Below are positions 18,587-29,138 of a stretch of 50,716 nt of DNA, piece after piece. The notes beneath the pieces are model-generated. The model was not told where the DNA came from. It did not search any database and worked only from the letters and a program-made list of their open reading frames with translations. Numbering within the stretch: the stretch's first letter is position 1; every line of letters starts with the position of its first letter. A program made the translations under genes and the position numbers. Location of the stretch: contig NZ_NSKD01000012.1 of the NCBI RefSeq assembly GCF_002286965.1, positions 1 through 50,716 on the forward strand. Reading direction: 5' to 3'. This DNA is from Halovibrio salipaludis. Its GTDB lineage: Bacteria > Pseudomonadota > Gammaproteobacteria > Pseudomonadales > Oleiphilaceae.

Positions 18587-19352
18587 GCATGACAATGCCG
18601 TGATCGCGCATGTACTCCTTCGCCTCGGCGATGGTGTACTCACCGAAGTGGAAGATGGAGGCGGCCAGGACCGCATCAGCGCCCCCTTCCAGCACGCCGT
18701 CCACCAGATGCTGCAGGTTCCCCACCCCGCCTGAGGCAATCACCGGTACGGATACCGCATCACTGATGGCGCGGGTCAGGCCAAGGTCAAAGCCACTCTT
18801 GGTACCGTCCCGGTCCATGCTGGTCAGAAGGATCTCGCCAGCGCCGTACTCGGCCATCCGCCTGGCCCACTCCACCGCGTCCAGCCCCGTGGCGTTACGG
18901 CCGCCATGGGTGAAGATCTCGTAGCGTGGCTCCTCGCCCTCGCCACTGACCCGCTTGGCGTCAATGGCCACCACAATGCACTGGGAGCCGAAGCGCTCGG
19001 CGGCCTCGCGCACGAATTCGGGGTTGTGCACGGCGGCGGTGTTGATGCTGACCTTGTCCGCCCCGGCATTGAGCAGGTTGCGGATGTGGCCCACATGGCG
19101 AACGCCACCGCCCACGGTCAGCGGAATGAACACCTCGCCGGCCATGCGCTCGACGGTCTCGTAGGTGGTGTCCCGGCTCTCGTGACTGGCGGTGATATCC
19201 AGGAAAGTGATCTCGTCGGCGCCGGCCTCGTTGTAGCGCCGGGCGATCTCGACCGGGTCCCCGGCGTCGCGGATCTCGACAAAATTCACCCCCTTCACGA
19301 CGCGGCCCTTGTCCACGTCCAGACAGGGAATGATGCGGCGTGCCAGGCTCAT
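18582..19352 (-). CDS. hisF: Imidazole glycerol phosphate synthase, cyclase subunit HisF
   Basis: Forms imidazole glycerol phosphate and AICAR from PRFAR, using ammonia channelled from HisH. It is a (beta/alpha)8 barrel of 256 residues. Catalytic Asp residues are visible in [17 protein letters not shown] (near residue 11) and in VVAIDAKR (near 130). Phosphate-binding loops are LTVGGGVR and VIASGGVGN. It is the last gene of hisBHAF and overlaps hisA by 4 nt (ATGA). Confidence 0.97.
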   Translation of the reverse strand: MSLARRIIPCLDVDKGRVVKGVNFVEIRDAGDPVEIARRYNEAGADEITFLDITASHESRDTTYETVERMAGEVFIPLTVGGGVRHVGHIRNLLNAGADKVSINTAAVHNPEFVREAAERFGSQCIVVAIDAKRVSGEGEEPRYEIFTHGGRNATGLDAVEWARRMAEYGAGEILLTSMDRDGTKSGFDLGLTRAISDAVSVPVIASGGVGNLQHLVDGVLEGGADAVLAASIFHFGEYTIAEAKEYMRDHGIVMR

Positions 19353-20089
19353 GACGAGGCCACCGAATCGCAGTAGCGCTGGGCCTCGGCCAGGTCCAGC
19401 GTGCCCTCATAGATGGCGCGGCCGGTAATGGCGCCGGTGATGCCGGAATGCGCCACCTGGGCCAGGGCCCGCACGTCCACCATGCTGGAGACACCACCGG
19501 AGGCGATCACCGGGATGGAGGTGGATTCCGCAAGCCGCCGGGTGGCGTCCACGTTCACGCCTTCCATCATGCCGTCGCGGGCAATGTCGGTGTAGACAAT
19601 GGCGTCCACGCCGTCGTTGGCGAAGCGCTGGGCCAGGCTCGTGGCCTCCACGCTGGAGGTCTCCGCCCAGCCCTCGGTGGCCACCATGCCCTCGCGGGCG
19701 TCCAGGCCCACAATGATGTGGCCCGGGTGGGCGTGGCACATGGCCGTCACGAAATCCGGGTCGCGCACGGCCTGGGTGCCGATGATGACCCACTGCACGC
19801 CCGCATCCAGGTAGGCCTCGACCACCTCGCGCGAGCGGATGCCGCCGCCGATCTGGATCGGCAGGCCCGGGTATTCACGCACGATGGCCCGGATGATTTC
19901 ATCGTTGACCGGCTTGCCTTCAAAGGCGCCGTTAAGGTCCACCAGGTGCAGGCGGCGGGCACCGGCTTCCACCCAGCGGCCGGCGACCTCCACCGGGTCC
20001 CGGGAGAAGACCGTGGAGTCCTCCATGCGCCCCTGGCGCAGCCGGACGCATTCACCGTCCTTGAGGTCGATCGCGGGTATGATCAGCAT
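19349..20089 (-). CDS. hisA: ProFAR isomerase HisA
   Basis: Amadori isomerisation of ProFAR to PRFAR in histidine synthesis. A (beta/alpha)8 barrel of 246 residues with [17 protein letters not shown] (catalytic Asp8), [15 protein letters not shown] (second Asp) and VIASGGVSS. Its start shares 1 nt with the hisH stop, and its end overlaps hisF by 4 nt, so translation is coupled throughout. Confidence 0.97.
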   Translation of the reverse strand: MLIIPAIDLKDGECVRLRQGRMEDSTVFSRDPVEVAGRWVEAGARRLHLVDLNGAFEGKPVNDEIIRAIVREYPGLPIQIGGGIRSREVVEAYLDAGVQWVIIGTQAVRDPDFVTAMCHAHPGHIIVGLDAREGMVATEGWAETSSVEATSLAQRFANDGVDAIVYTDIARDGMMEGVNVDATRRLAESTSIPVIASGGVSSMVDVRALAQVAHSGITGAITGRAIYEGTLDLAEAQRYCDSVASS

Positions 20090-20730
20090 TACAGAGAACC
20101 GTCCCAGTCAATGAAGTTGCGAAGAAGCTGGAGGCCGGCATCGTGGCTCTTTTCCGGGTGGAACTGCACCGCGAACAGGTTGGGTGCGGCCACCGCGGCC
20201 GCCAGGTCGACGCCATAATGGCAGCGGCCAGCGAGGTTGGCGTTGCCCTCGGCCTCCACGTAATAGCTGTGGACAAAGTAGAAGCGGCTGCCATCCTCAA
20301 TGTTCCGCCACAGCGCTGGAGCAGCCGCCTGGAACACCTGGTTCCAGCCCATGTGGGGCACCTTCAGGCGCTGCCCGTCCTCGCGCAGATCATGGCCGAA
20401 GAAACGGACACTGGCCGGCAGCATGCCGATCCCCTCCGTCCCCTCGTTCTCCTCGCTGGTGGCCATCAGCGCCTGCATGCCCACGCAGATGCCGAGCAGT
20501 GGTTTCTGCTCCACCGCCTCACGCACCCAGTCGTCCACGCCCAGGCGACGGATCTCGGCCATGCAGTCACGCATGGCCCCGACGCCCGGCAGGATCACCC
20601 GGTCCGCCGCGCGCACGCGCTCGTACTGGTCCGTGACCGAGACCCGCACTTCCGGCGCCACCCGCTCAATGGCCTTGCCCACCGAGTGCAGGTTGCCCAT
20701 GCCATAGTCGATGATCGCGACTTCCTGCAT
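20089..20730 (-). CDS. hisH: Imidazole glycerol phosphate synthase, glutaminase subunit HisH
   Basis: Class I glutamine amidotransferase that supplies ammonia to HisF. It has 213 residues from the ATG at 20730 ([17 protein letters not shown], the family start). The catalytic triad is visible: Cys in LLGICVGMQ, and His and Glu in AVQFHPEKS. An upstream in-frame extension of 25 codons lies inside hisB and is rejected. It begins 1 nt after the hisB stop. Confidence 0.97.
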   Translation of the reverse strand: MQEVAIIDYGMGNLHSVGKAIERVAPEVRVSVTDQYERVRAADRVILPGVGAMRDCMAEIRRLGVDDWVREAVEQKPLLGICVGMQALMATSEENEGTEGIGMLPASVRFFGHDLREDGQRLKVPHMGWNQVFQAAAPALWRNIEDGSRFYFVHSYYVEAEGNANLAGRCHYGVDLAAAVAAPNLFAVQFHPEKSHDAGLQLLRNFIDWDGSL

Positions 20731-20731
20731 C

Positions 20732-21325
20732 TCAGAGCGACCCCTTGGTCGAGGGCATGGCCCCGGCGGCACGCTCGTCTTCCTCCACCGCCATGCGCAG
20801 GGCACGGCCGAAGGCCTTGAACACGGTCTCGATCTGGTGGTGGCTGTTGCTGCCCCGCAGGTTATCGATGTGCAGGGTCACCATGGCGTGGTTCACGAAG
20901 CCACGGAAGAACTCCTCGAACAGATCCACATCAAAGCGGCCCACGTGGGAACGGGTGAAAGGCACCTCCATGGTCAGCCCCGGGCGACCAGAGAGGTCCA
21001 GAACCACCCGCGACAGGGCCTCGTCCAGCGGCACGTAGGCGTGGCCGTAACGGTTGATGCCCTTCTTGTCGCCCACCGCTTTCGCCAGGGCCTGCCCCAG
21101 CGTGATGCCGATGTCCTCGACTGTGTGGTGATCATCGATCTCAAGATCGCCGCTTGCCTGCACATTGAGATCAATCAGCCCGTGCCGGGCGATCTGCTCC
21201 ATCATGTGCTCGAGAAAAGGCACTCCGGTGTCGAAGTCCGCCTGCCCGGTGCCGTCCAGGTTCAGACTTACCGAGATCTTTGTTTCGAGGGTATCGCGCT
21301 CCACGCGCGCCGTCCGATCAGCCAT
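20732..21325 (-). CDS. hisB: Imidazoleglycerol-phosphate dehydratase HisB (monofunctional)
   Basis: Dehydrates IGP to imidazole-acetol phosphate with Mn. It has 197 residues, the length of the Pseudomonas monofunctional enzyme; there is no HAD phosphatase fusion as in enterics. The paired metal motifs are [11 protein letters not shown] and [11 protein letters not shown], and it ends MPSTKGSL. The start at 21325 ([17 protein letters not shown]) matches family N-termini; 21334 is possible. First gene of hisBHAF. hisG, hisD, hisC and hisIE are not in view. Confidence 0.97.
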   Translation of the reverse strand: MADRTARVERDTLETKISVSLNLDGTGQADFDTGVPFLEHMMEQIARHGLIDLNVQASGDLEIDDHHTVEDIGITLGQALAKAVGDKKGINRYGHAYVPLDEALSRVVLDLSGRPGLTMEVPFTRSHVGRFDVDLFEEFFRGFVNHAMVTLHIDNLRGSNSHHQIETVFKAFGRALRMAVEEDERAAGAMPSTKGSL

Positions 21326-21389
21326 GTCGTTCATCCGCAGGCGTCCAAAACCGCCATTATAGCCCGAAACCGCCCCGCCTTTCAGTGCC

Positions 21390-21860
21390 TCAGGCGTCGC
21401 GGAACGCACTCTTGAGGTTGTCGATGTAGGTATCCACGAAGCCGTTGAACTCGTGCTTGACCACCGGTGAGACGGCCATCTTCATGACTCTGGGGAGCGG
21501 CAGCGTCAGCTCGGCTTCAGTCTGGAAGGCGAGCGCGGTCTGGCCGTCGCCGGCGTCCCGCAGGTCCCAGCGGCCACCCACCAGACCGTTGCCCTCACCA
21601 CGCACCGGCGTCCACTCAATCACGCCCCGGTCACGATCCGACTCATAACGGCAGGCATAGACCGTCTGGATGCTGTACTTATCCACCCCGACCTTTTCCA
21701 TTTCCCAGCGGTAGGTGTTGTCGCCCAGATCCGTCAGTTCATGGACCTTCGGGAAATAGGACACCGAACGCGGTACATCGGCCAGCAGTTCAAACACCGA
21801 ATCGTAATCGCCGTCCAGCGTGAACTCGCGCTGGATCTCAATGGCTACCGTAATGGACAT
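21390..21860 (-). CDS. SRPBCC-family protein
   Basis: Small START/Bet v1-fold protein of 156 residues. It starts [16 protein letters not shown] and has [20 protein letters not shown], a typical SRPBCC helix-grip opening, then alternating strands and a long C-terminal helix ([20 protein letters not shown]). The ATG at 21860 has AGGA eight bases upstream; one at 21884 is less likely. Ligand unknown. It lies upstream of hisB on the same strand (64-nt gap) and divergent from asmA. Polyketide cyclase/dehydrase-like is only a fold label. Confidence 0.75.
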   Translation of the reverse strand: MSITVAIEIQREFTLDGDYDSVFELLADVPRSVSYFPKVHELTDLGDNTYRWEMEKVGVDKYSIQTVYACRYESDRDRGVIEWTPVRGEGNGLVGGRWDLRDAGDGQTALAFQTEAELTLPLPRVMKMAVSPVVKHEFNGFVDTYIDNLKSAFRDA

Positions 21861-22017
21861 GGTTCCGTTCCTGTTGTTGTTCATGAAGCATTGTTTAAAC
21901 TGCGCGCACCTTCTCCAATTCCCCGCGCCCGGTCAAGACAGAAGATGACGGAGTGGTTCCTCAAGCTCCGGCCATGCGTTATCTTGAGTTACTGAAGCCA
22001 CTGTCAGGGAACGCAGA

Positions 22018-24189
22018 ATGAAAGCCCTCCGCATCGCACTCATCGCCATTGTCGCACTGGTCATCCTGCTTGTCGCTGCCGTGGGTACGGCCATGATGGT
22101 CATCGACCCGAACGACTATAAAGGCCACATCGAACAGGCCGCCGCGGACAACACCAACCTGGAACTCAGACTCAACGGTGACATCCGGTGGTCCTTCATT
22201 CCCCTGGGGCTTTCCGTGGCGGATGTGCAGGCGTCGCTGGAGGGCGAGGAATTCGTGGCGCTGGATGAGCTGGTGGCCAGCGTGGACCTGTGGTCGCTGA
22301 TCACCATGGCGCCCGCGGTCCACACCTTCCAGCTGGACGGCTTCCGCGCCAACCTCATGATGAATGAGGACGGCACCGGCAACTGGACCCGCATCATGCC
22401 CGAGAAACCAGAGGGCGAAGCGGCACCCACCGATGAAAGCGCCGCAGAAACGGAACAGACCCTGACCGATGAGTCCGGCAGCGAGCTGATCAGCTTCAAT
22501 GTGCAGCAAGTCCGGATCAGCAATGCGCAGGTGAACTTCGAGAACCGTCAGTCCGGCCAGTCCTTCCAGCTCAGCAATGCCAGCCTTGAGGCCAGTGACA
22601 TTGCCCTGGGGCAGGACTTCCCGCTGGAACTGGGGTTCAGTGTCTCGCTCAATGAGCCGGAACTGGATGTGGACGGCACCCTGGCCATGCAGCTCAATGC
22701 CGCACAGAACCTGAAACAGTTCTCGATGAGCGGACTCGACGGCGACTTCACCCTTACCGGTGCTCCCTTCAACGGGGAAACCGTGAGTGCGGGACTGAGC
22801 GGCTCGGCCAGCGCGGACCTGGACGCGGAAACCGCCAGCGTCAGCGGGCTTATGGCCAGCCTGGAGAATCTGGAGGTGACCTCCAACCTGAACATCCAGG
22901 GATTCAATGCCCAACCGGATGTCAGTGGCGACCTGAAAGTGGCCGAATTCTCACCCGCCACACTCCTGGAGCAGCTTGGCCAGCCGGCCATTGAGACACG
23001 GGATGATGACGTGCTCTCCCAGGCTGCTTTCGAGACCACCCTGGCCACCCGCGAAGGCATGGTCCGGCTCCAGGAGACCCGCCTCCAGCTGGATGAAACC
23101 GAGTTCAAGGGCCAGCTCGGGTACGGACTGGAGAACCAGGCGATCCTGGTCGACCTCCAGGGCAACCGCTTCAACCTGGACCGCTACCTGCCGCCGAAAG
23201 CAGAAGACAGCGAGGAGTACACAGCAGAAGCTGATGCCGGGAGCCAGCCAGCGGGCGCCCGTGATTCGGAACTCTTGCCGCTGGAGACCCTGCGTGGCCT
23301 CAATCTGGATATCCAGCTTGGCCTTGGCGAACTCATCGCCAGCAACCTGACCCTGACCGACCTACTCGTGACGATCACCGGCAAGGAAGGCCGCCTGTCA
23401 CTGGATGAGCTCAGCGCCAGGCTCTATGACGGTGGGTTCAACATGACGGCATCACTGGATGCCCGCACCGACAACCCGAAATGGCAGTTCAACAAACAGC
23501 TCTCCGGCGTACAGTCCCAGCCACTGCTGATGGACCTGGCGGAGATGGACCTGCTTTCCGGCGGCATGAACCTGAATGCCAGCGGCACCTCCCGGGGTAA
23601 CAGCATCAACGCCCTGCTGGAGAACTCGAACGGCAAGGCCGACTTCCGGATCGAGGAAGGCGCGATCGAGAACGTCAACATGACGCGCATGGCATGCCAG
23701 GGCATCAGCCGGGTGCACGGTGAGTCACTGAGCGTTGAGGACTGGGGTGACAGTACCCCCTTCAACGACATGAGCGGCAACTTCACCATCAACAACGGCG
23801 TTCTGGAAAATGAGAACCTGACCGCCGATCTCGCCGGCCTGCGGCTGGAGGGCGACGGCGTGGTGAACCTGATCGAATCCATGCTCGACTACCGCGTGGG
23901 CCTGCGTGTCGTGGGCGAAGTCCACCGGGACAACGCCTGCCGCGTGAACGAACGCATCCAGAACGTGATTATCCCGGTGCGCTGCCAGGGCGGCTTCGGG
24001 GATGACCCCGCCGGGCTCTGCGGTTTTGACGGCAGCCGCTTTGGCGATGTGCTCAAGTCCATGGCCCGCCAGGAAGTCGACCGCAAGAAGGACGAGGCCG
24101 AGCAGAAGGCACGCGAACGCGTCGAGGAAGAGGTCAAGGAACGTGTGGACGAGAAGACACGGGACCGCATCCGGAACCTGTTCAACTGA
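22018..24189 (+). CDS. asmA: AsmA-family envelope protein
   Basis: Inner-membrane-anchored periplasmic protein of the AsmA/TamB bridge-like superfamily, linked to phospholipid transport and outer-membrane assembly. It has 723 residues: N-terminal signal anchor (IALIAIVALVILLVAAVGTA), AsmA N-terminal region (DPNDYKGHIEQAA), repetitive beta-rich middle, and the conserved C-terminal AsmA_2 part with FRIEEGAIENVNMTRMACQ and VPVRCQGGF-like segments. It ends with a charged Lys/Glu/Arg helix. It is followed by mutY after 2 nt, an arrangement conserved in Pseudomonas and relatives. Confidence 0.93.
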   Translation: MKALRIALIAIVALVILLVAAVGTAMMVIDPNDYKGHIEQAAADNTNLELRLNGDIRWSFIPLGLSVADVQASLEGEEFVALDELVASVDLWSLITMAPAVHTFQLDGFRANLMMNEDGTGNWTRIMPEKPEGEAAPTDESAAETEQTLTDESGSELISFNVQQVRISNAQVNFENRQSGQSFQLSNASLEASDIALGQDFPLELGFSVSLNEPELDVDGTLAMQLNAAQNLKQFSMSGLDGDFTLTGAPFNGETVSAGLSGSASADLDAETASVSGLMASLENLEVTSNLNIQGFNAQPDVSGDLKVAEFSPATLLEQLGQPAIETRDDDVLSQAAFETTLATREGMVRLQETRLQLDETEFKGQLGYGLENQAILVDLQGNRFNLDRYLPPKAEDSEEYTAEADAGSQPAGARDSELLPLETLRGLNLDIQLGLGELIASNLTLTDLLVTITGKEGRLSLDELSARLYDGGFNMTASLDARTDNPKWQFNKQLSGVQSQPLLMDLAEMDLLSGGMNLNASGTSRGNSINALLENSNGKADFRIEEGAIENVNMTRMACQGISRVHGESLSVEDWGDSTPFNDMSGNFTINNGVLENENLTADLAGLRLEGDGVVNLIESMLDYRVGLRVVGEVHRDNACRVNERIQNVIIPVRCQGGFGDDPAGLCGFDGSRFGDVLKSMARQEVDRKKDEAEQKARERVEEEVKERVDEKTRDRIRNLFN

Positions 24190-24191
24190 TC

Positions 24192-25232
24192 ATGACGGAC
24201 TGGTTCGCCGAACAGCTGCTGCAGTGGTACGACCAGCACGGGCGCAAGGACCTGCCCTGGCACCGGGAGCGTTCCGCCTACCGGGTCTGGGTCTCGGAGA
24301 TCATGCTCCAGCAGACCCAGGTCACCACCGTCATCCCCTACTTCGAGCGCTTCATGGAGCGCTTCCCGACGGTGGAGGCCCTGGCCGCCGCCAGCACGGA
24401 TGAGGTCATGGGTTACTGGTCCGGGCTCGGTTACTACGCCCGGGCACGTAATCTCCATAAGGCGGCGATCACCGTTGCGGAGCAGTACGGTGGTGCGTTT
24501 CCGGAAGAACAGGACACTCTTCAGCAGCTTCCCGGTATTGGCCGTTCAACCGCCGCCGCCATCGTTGCCCAGGCCCACGGCCAACGCGCCGCCATCCTGG
24601 ATGGCAACGCCAAGCGGGTACTGGCCCGCTACCACGCGGTGGAAGGCTGGCCCGGGAAGACGGCGGTCGCCAACGAGCTCTGGGAACACGCCGAGGCCCA
24701 TACCCCGGACGAACGCATCCAGGCCTACACCCAGGCCATCATGGATCTCGGCGCCATGGTCTGCACCCGGCGTCGCCCCGGCTGTGCCGCCTGCCCCGTG
24801 CGCGAGGGCTGCCTTGGTTACGCCCGCAACAACCCCGAGGCCTACCCAGACAGCAAGCCGAAAAAGGAAAAGCCGGAAAAAAGCGTGTGGATGCTGGTGA
24901 TCGAGGACGGCGAGGGCCGGATCCTGCTGGAACAGCGCCCGCCCAGTGGCATCTGGGGCGGCCTGATGAGCTTCCCGGAGGCCGATCCGGCGCTCCAACC
25001 GGAGGAGCTGCCGGAGCACTGCGAGCGGTCACTCGGTCTTGAAACCTCCGAGCCCGAAACACAGGAATCTTTCCGGCACACCTTCAGCCACTACCATCTC
25101 TGGATCCGGCCGGTGCGGCTCACCGCCATCAGTACCCAGGCGCTTCAGGATGACCGCAGCCGCTCCTGGCTCCACCGGGAGAACGCCCTTGATGCAGGAC
25201 TGCCGGCGCCGATACGCCGGCTTCTGAGCTGA
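24192..25232 (+). CDS. mutY: A/G-specific adenine DNA glycosylase MutY
   Basis: Removes adenine mispaired with 8-oxoguanine. It has 346 residues. The helix-hairpin-helix is LPGIGRSTA (113-121) with catalytic Asp137 in ILDGNAKRV, and the proton-donor Glu36 is in SEIMLQQTQV. The 4Fe-4S ligands are C191-x6-C198-x2-C201-x5-C207. A C-terminal NUDIX-like MutT domain reads GRILLEQRPPSGIWGGLMSFP and recognises 8-oxoG. It follows asmA. The usual next gene, yggX, is not there; instead a shikimate-kinase-like gene is convergent 6 nt away. Confidence 0.97.
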   Translation: MTDWFAEQLLQWYDQHGRKDLPWHRERSAYRVWVSEIMLQQTQVTTVIPYFERFMERFPTVEALAAASTDEVMGYWSGLGYYARARNLHKAAITVAEQYGGAFPEEQDTLQQLPGIGRSTAAAIVAQAHGQRAAILDGNAKRVLARYHAVEGWPGKTAVANELWEHAEAHTPDERIQAYTQAIMDLGAMVCTRRRPGCAACPVREGCLGYARNNPEAYPDSKPKKEKPEKSVWMLVIEDGEGRILLEQRPPSGIWGGLMSFPEADPALQPEELPEHCERSLGLETSEPETQESFRHTFSHYHLWIRPVRLTAISTQALQDDRSRSWLHRENALDAGLPAPIRRLLS

Positions 25233-25238
25233 CAAGCC

Positions 25239-25751
25239 TCAGGCCTTCGGCAGTGCCGCCATCACTGCCTCACACACCTCCTCCATCGAGCGACCGTCAC
25301 AGGTTATAGCAACGTCCGCGTAGCGCCGGTACAGATCCAGGCGCTCTTCAAACAGATCCTCGATGGTCTGATCCGGCCGCTTGGAAATGCCCCGCAGGCT
25401 GTAGTCGCCGATACGCTCCCGCACGGTTTCCAGGGAGACATCCAGGAAGACCACCACACTGCTGGTCTTCAGGTGCGCCATACCCGCGTCGCTGTAGACC
25501 ACACTGCCGCCAGTGGCGATAACGTGATTGGAGAGCGAGAGTGACAGCAGCACCTGCTCCTCCACCTCACGCAGCGCCTCGTAGCCGTTTTCATCCACGA
25601 TGGTCTGCAGCGTGGCCCCCGCACGGCTCTGGATCAGCAGATCGGTGTCCACGAAGTCCCGGCCGCTGGCCTTGGCGAGAAGCACACCGACGGTACTCTT
25701 GCCGGAGCCCGGCATGCCGATCAACGCAATATTGGTTTTCGATTCACTCAT
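25239..25751 (-). CDS. Shikimate-kinase-like P-loop kinase
   Basis: NMP-kinase-fold protein of 170 residues with Walker [10 protein letters not shown] (12-20). The shikimate-kinase Asp-Thr-Asp motif is present as [10 protein letters not shown] and the substrate Arg in ALREVE. The lid and adenine region are seen as [22 protein letters not shown]. The shikimate GGG loop reads ATGGSVVY, with Ser for the last Gly. Chromosomal aroK normally sits next to aroB, which is not here, so this is likely a second, AroK-like kinase whose substrate may differ. Single gene, divergent from the DUF2256 gene. Confidence 0.75.
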   Translation of the reverse strand: MSESKTNIALIGMPGSGKSTVGVLLAKASGRDFVDTDLLIQSRAGATLQTIVDENGYEALREVEEQVLLSLSLSNHVIATGGSVVYSDAGMAHLKTSSVVVFLDVSLETVRERIGDYSLRGISKRPDQTIEDLFEERLDLYRRYADVAITCDGRSMEEVCEAVMAALPKA

Positions 25752-25860
25752 GCAGCGGTTACCTGGTTACTGCGGCCTTTCCTCCATGATACGCAATCTG
25801 GCCTGGGTATGGACCCACCCCCTGGCGGTCCAGCCTCCTTTAGCAGACGTATGCTCGAGC

Positions 25861-26013
25861 ATGGGTCAGAAACCACTCCCCGAAAAAACATGCCCGGTTT
25901 GCAGGCGCCCGTTCAAGTGGCGACGCAAATGGGCCCGCTGCTGGGACCAGGTCACCTACTGCAGCGAGCGCTGCCGGCGCCATAGAAATCAGCCGGAAGA
26001 GGTACTGCGATGA
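25861..26013 (+). CDS. DUF2256 small Cys-rich protein
   Basis: Fifty-residue protein with a four-Cys zinc-finger-like pattern ([15 protein letters not shown], then [10 protein letters not shown]), the DUF2256 signature. The family is commonly encoded next to cryptochrome/photolyase genes. Here its stop overlaps the start of such a gene by 4 nt (ATGA), so the two are co-translated. The ATG at 25861 was chosen because the domain begins right after it; an upstream in-frame stretch to 25600 is antisense to the kinase gene. Function unknown; nucleic-acid binding is plausible from basic residues around the Cys pairs. Confidence 0.85.
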   Translation: MGQKPLPEKTCPVCRRPFKWRRKWARCWDQVTYCSERCRRHRNQPEEVLR

Positions 26014-27542
26014 CAACCGTCGCCTGGTTCAAGCGCGACCTTCGCGTGGACGACCATGGCCCCCTGCATGATGCGGCCGCTGAGGGCGTGATCCCACTCT
26101 ACGTGGTCGAGCCGGATTACTGGCAGCTTACGGACACCAGCGAGCGGCAGTGGGCTTTCACACTGGAATCATTGCTCGACCTGGACTCAGAACTGCGTGA
26201 TCGCGGCGCGCCCCTGATCGTGCATCACGGCGAGATCACCGCTGTCCTCCATCACCTCCACCAGCAGACTGGCTTCACCCGACTTCTGAGTCATGAGGAA
26301 ACCGGTAACGACTGGACCTTCCAGCGCGACCGTGCGGTCGCGCACTGGTGCCGGGCACAGGGTGTCGAGTGGCGCGAATACCGTCAGTTTGGCGTCGTCC
26401 GTGGGCCACATGACCGCGACCACTGGGACAATGCCTGGCGCGCCGTCATGGAGGCGCCTGCTTACGCCACGCCCTCACGCCTCACCCCCAAACTGACTGA
26501 ATGCCCTCACCCTCTGGCGAGCCTGAAGCCACCGGCATTCGGCGATCAACTCCCCTGCCCCGCTCGCCAGCGCGGAGGCATGGACCAGGGCGAACATCTG
26601 CTGGCGGATTTCCTCAAACAACGAAGCCGGGGGTACGAGAAGTGCATTTCGAGCCCGGTTACTGCCTGGGAGGCGAGTTCACGCCTGAGCCCACATATTG
26701 CCCATGGCACCGTCTCCCTGCGGCGGATCGTCCAGCAGTGCCGGGCGACGGCCGCTGCCCCGGAAATCTCCGGCGCCCATCGTCGCAGCCTCAAGGCCTT
26801 CCGCTCACGCCTGCACTGGCACTGCCACTTCATCCAGAAGCTGGAGGACGAACCGGCCATCGAATTCCAGACCATTCACCCGGACCTGGAAGGACTGCGA
26901 CAACCCGGCAACTGGCCAGAAGCGTTGGAACGTTGGCGAGAGGGCACAACCGGCTGGCCATTGGTGGACGCCTGCATGCGGGCCCTGCACCATAGCGGTT
27001 GGATCAACTTCCGGATGCGGGCCATGCTCATGGCGGTGGCCAGTTACCACCTGCACCAGCACTGGCGGGAACCGGCACTGCACCTGGCGCGCCTGTTCAC
27101 GGATTACGAGCCCGGCATCCACTACCCGCAGGCGCAGATGCAGTCGGGCCTGACCGGGATCAACGCCCTGCGCATCTACAACCCGGTACTGCAGTCCCAC
27201 AGGCTGGACCCGGAGGGCCGCTTCATCCGGGCCTGGGTCCCGGAGCTGGCCGGCGTACCGAATGAATGGATTCACACACCCTGGGGACTGTCATCCGCCC
27301 AGCGCAGCCGCCTCGGTGCGGCGGCCTACCCGTTGCCCCTGATTGATCACGAAGAGGCGGCACGCCGAGCCCGTGCGCGTATCAAGGCGTGGCGACAGCA
27401 ACACGTGCGCCGGGACATGACGGACCAGGTACTGGCGCGCCACGGCAGCCGGGCTCACCGCAGTCGGAACCGGCCATCCGGGCGTCGCTCACCACGCCAG
27501 GCCCATTCCGGCCATACCGGGCAGATGGACCTGTTCCAGTAA
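26010..27542 (+). CDS. Cryptochrome/photolyase-family flavoprotein
   Basis: Light-dependent DNA repair or light-sensing protein of 510 residues. The N-terminal photolyase alpha/beta domain starts [19 protein letters not shown]. The C-terminal FAD-binding helical domain has [38 protein letters not shown], the family core [16 protein letters not shown] and [13 protein letters not shown]. The C-terminal 60 residues are basic and low-complexity, perhaps for DNA contact. It belongs to the cryptochrome-like clade usually paired with DUF2256 rather than the classical PhrB clade. Repair versus signalling cannot be told from sequence. Convergent with the next photolyase-like gene. Confidence 0.88.
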   Translation: MTTVAWFKRDLRVDDHGPLHDAAAEGVIPLYVVEPDYWQLTDTSERQWAFTLESLLDLDSELRDRGAPLIVHHGEITAVLHHLHQQTGFTRLLSHEETGNDWTFQRDRAVAHWCRAQGVEWREYRQFGVVRGPHDRDHWDNAWRAVMEAPAYATPSRLTPKLTECPHPLASLKPPAFGDQLPCPARQRGGMDQGEHLLADFLKQRSRGYEKCISSPVTAWEASSRLSPHIAHGTVSLRRIVQQCRATAAAPEISGAHRRSLKAFRSRLHWHCHFIQKLEDEPAIEFQTIHPDLEGLRQPGNWPEALERWREGTTGWPLVDACMRALHHSGWINFRMRAMLMAVASYHLHQHWREPALHLARLFTDYEPGIHYPQAQMQSGLTGINALRIYNPVLQSHRLDPEGRFIRAWVPELAGVPNEWIHTPWGLSSAQRSRLGAAAYPLPLIDHEEAARRARARIKAWRQQHVRRDMTDQVLARHGSRAHRSRNRPSGRRSPRQAHSGHTGQMDLFQ

Positions 27543-27557
27543 GGAGCTGTGCCCCTG

Positions 27558-29099
27558 CTAAAGGGCCTCAATGTTGAGCAGGACCTCTTCCGCTTTCGCC
27601 AGCACCGCCTCGCGCCGGGCTTCACCCTGCCCCTCCCAGTTGCGGTAGATCATGCCCATACGGGGGTTTCCCCGGAAATGCTCACGATGGCGGTGGATGA
27701 AATGCCAGTAGAGGCTGTTGAAGGGGCAGGCATCCGGGCCGGTGGTGTCGTTCACGTTATAGACACAGTGGCGGCAGTGATCCGACATCCGGTGAATGTA
27801 CTTGCCGCTGGCCGCGTAGGGTTTTGAGCCCAGGATGCCGCCATCCGCGTGCATGACCATGCCCTGGGTGTTGGGCCGCTCCACCCAGTCGTAGGCATCC
27901 ACGTAGACCCCCAGATACCAGTCGCAGATGGCCTCGGGGTGAACACCGGCGAGCAACGCGAAGTTACCGGTGACCATCAGCCGCTGAATGTGGTGCGCAT
28001 AGGCGTGCTCCAGCGTATTGCCGATGGCCTTCGCCATGCAGCGCATGCGGGTGTCGCCGGTCCAGTAGAACCATGGCAGCGGGCGTGTATTGCCGAGCCT
28101 GTTCTCATCCGCATAACCGGGCATCAGCGTCCAGTAGAGCCCACGTACAAATTCGCGCCACCCCAGAATCTGGCGGATGAAGCCCTCAACCGCATTCAGC
28201 GGAGCACGGCCCGCGTGGTACTCGGCTTCCGCTGCCTCACAGACCTCTCTGGGCAACAGCAGACCAATGTTGAGGTAAGGCGAGAGCAGGGCATGGAAGA
28301 GAGTCGCCTCGTCGTCCGACATGGCATCCTGAAAGTCGCCGAACCACGGCAGTCGATGCGTGAGGAAGTGGTCCAGCGCCCCGAGCGCGTCGTCCCGGGT
28401 GACGGCCCAACCGAAGGAATCCGTGCGGCCAACGTGCCCGCTTAGATTGGACTCGACCTCCGCTATCACCGCCTCCGTGGTTGCATCCGGCTCAACCCGG
28501 AAGGGTGGAGGAGCGGGCGGCTCGCCCTTCCACTTCTTGCGGTTGGCGGCATCCAGATTCCATTCACCGCCCTCGGGCTGACCATCGACGGTCATGAGCA
28601 GGCCGGTCTCGCGGCGGAGCTCCCGATAGAAGTATTCCATCCGCCACTGCTTGCGATTCCGGCTCCACGCCTGAAAGCGTTCAATCGTGGCAAAAAATCG
28701 ACCGTCGGGACGGATCGTCAGCGGCACAGGCAGTTCCCACGCACGCATGGCTTCGTCCAGACGCCACTCGCCGCACTGCGTGGTCACCACGCCCTCCGCG
28801 CCCAGTGATTCCGCCGTGGCCCGAACCACACCTCCCAGGTTTTGGCACTCACTTTCGGGATCGAACACGTGGTAATGAACACGCCACCCGGCCTGCTCAA
28901 GCTCGGCCGCATAGTGGCGCATGGCGCTGAAAATCAGCACCAGCTTCTGCTTGTGGTGGTTGGTGTAGCCAGCTTCTTCAGCGACCTCCGCCATCAGGAT
29001 ATGGTCACGCGCGGGATCAGCCTCTGCCAGGGCTGGCAGCGACGGAGTGAGCTGATCACCGAGGATCAGGATAAGATGGCGGGGCGTCCGGTCTGTCAT
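27558..29099 (-). CDS. Cryptochrome/photolyase-related protein, FeS-BCP type ((6-4) photolyase-like)
   Basis: Member of the iron-sulfur bacterial cryptochrome/photolyase group, whose Agrobacterium PhrB repairs (6-4) photoproducts. It has 513 residues from the ATG at 29099. The DUF523-like N-terminus reads LILILGDQLTPSLPAL. The C-terminal FAD domain contains WREFVRGLYW, HAYAHHIQRLMVTGNFALL and GSKPYAASGKYIHRMSDHC. Cluster cysteines appear as AICDWYLG plus DHCRHCVYNV...DACPFNS (C-x2-C-x12-C), matching the 4Fe-4S pattern. A TTG 21 nt upstream is an alternative start. It faces the other photolyase-family gene tail to tail. Confidence 0.9.
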   Translation of the reverse strand: MTDRTPRHLILILGDQLTPSLPALAEADPARDHILMAEVAEEAGYTNHHKQKLVLIFSAMRHYAAELEQAGWRVHYHVFDPESECQNLGGVVRATAESLGAEGVVTTQCGEWRLDEAMRAWELPVPLTIRPDGRFFATIERFQAWSRNRKQWRMEYFYRELRRETGLLMTVDGQPEGGEWNLDAANRKKWKGEPPAPPPFRVEPDATTEAVIAEVESNLSGHVGRTDSFGWAVTRDDALGALDHFLTHRLPWFGDFQDAMSDDEATLFHALLSPYLNIGLLLPREVCEAAEAEYHAGRAPLNAVEGFIRQILGWREFVRGLYWTLMPGYADENRLGNTRPLPWFYWTGDTRMRCMAKAIGNTLEHAYAHHIQRLMVTGNFALLAGVHPEAICDWYLGVYVDAYDWVERPNTQGMVMHADGGILGSKPYAASGKYIHRMSDHCRHCVYNVNDTTGPDACPFNSLYWHFIHRHREHFRGNPRMGMIYRNWEGQGEARREAVLAKAEEVLLNIEAL

Positions 29100-29138
29100 G
29101 GGAGTCAGTACGCTGGGCAACGCCCCATGGTTCGCCCC

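Noticed and set aside
25600-25860. 87-codon N-terminal extension of the DUF2256 protein
   Set aside because: It is antisense to the start of the shikimate-kinase-like gene, and the DUF2256 domain begins directly after the internal ATG at 25861.
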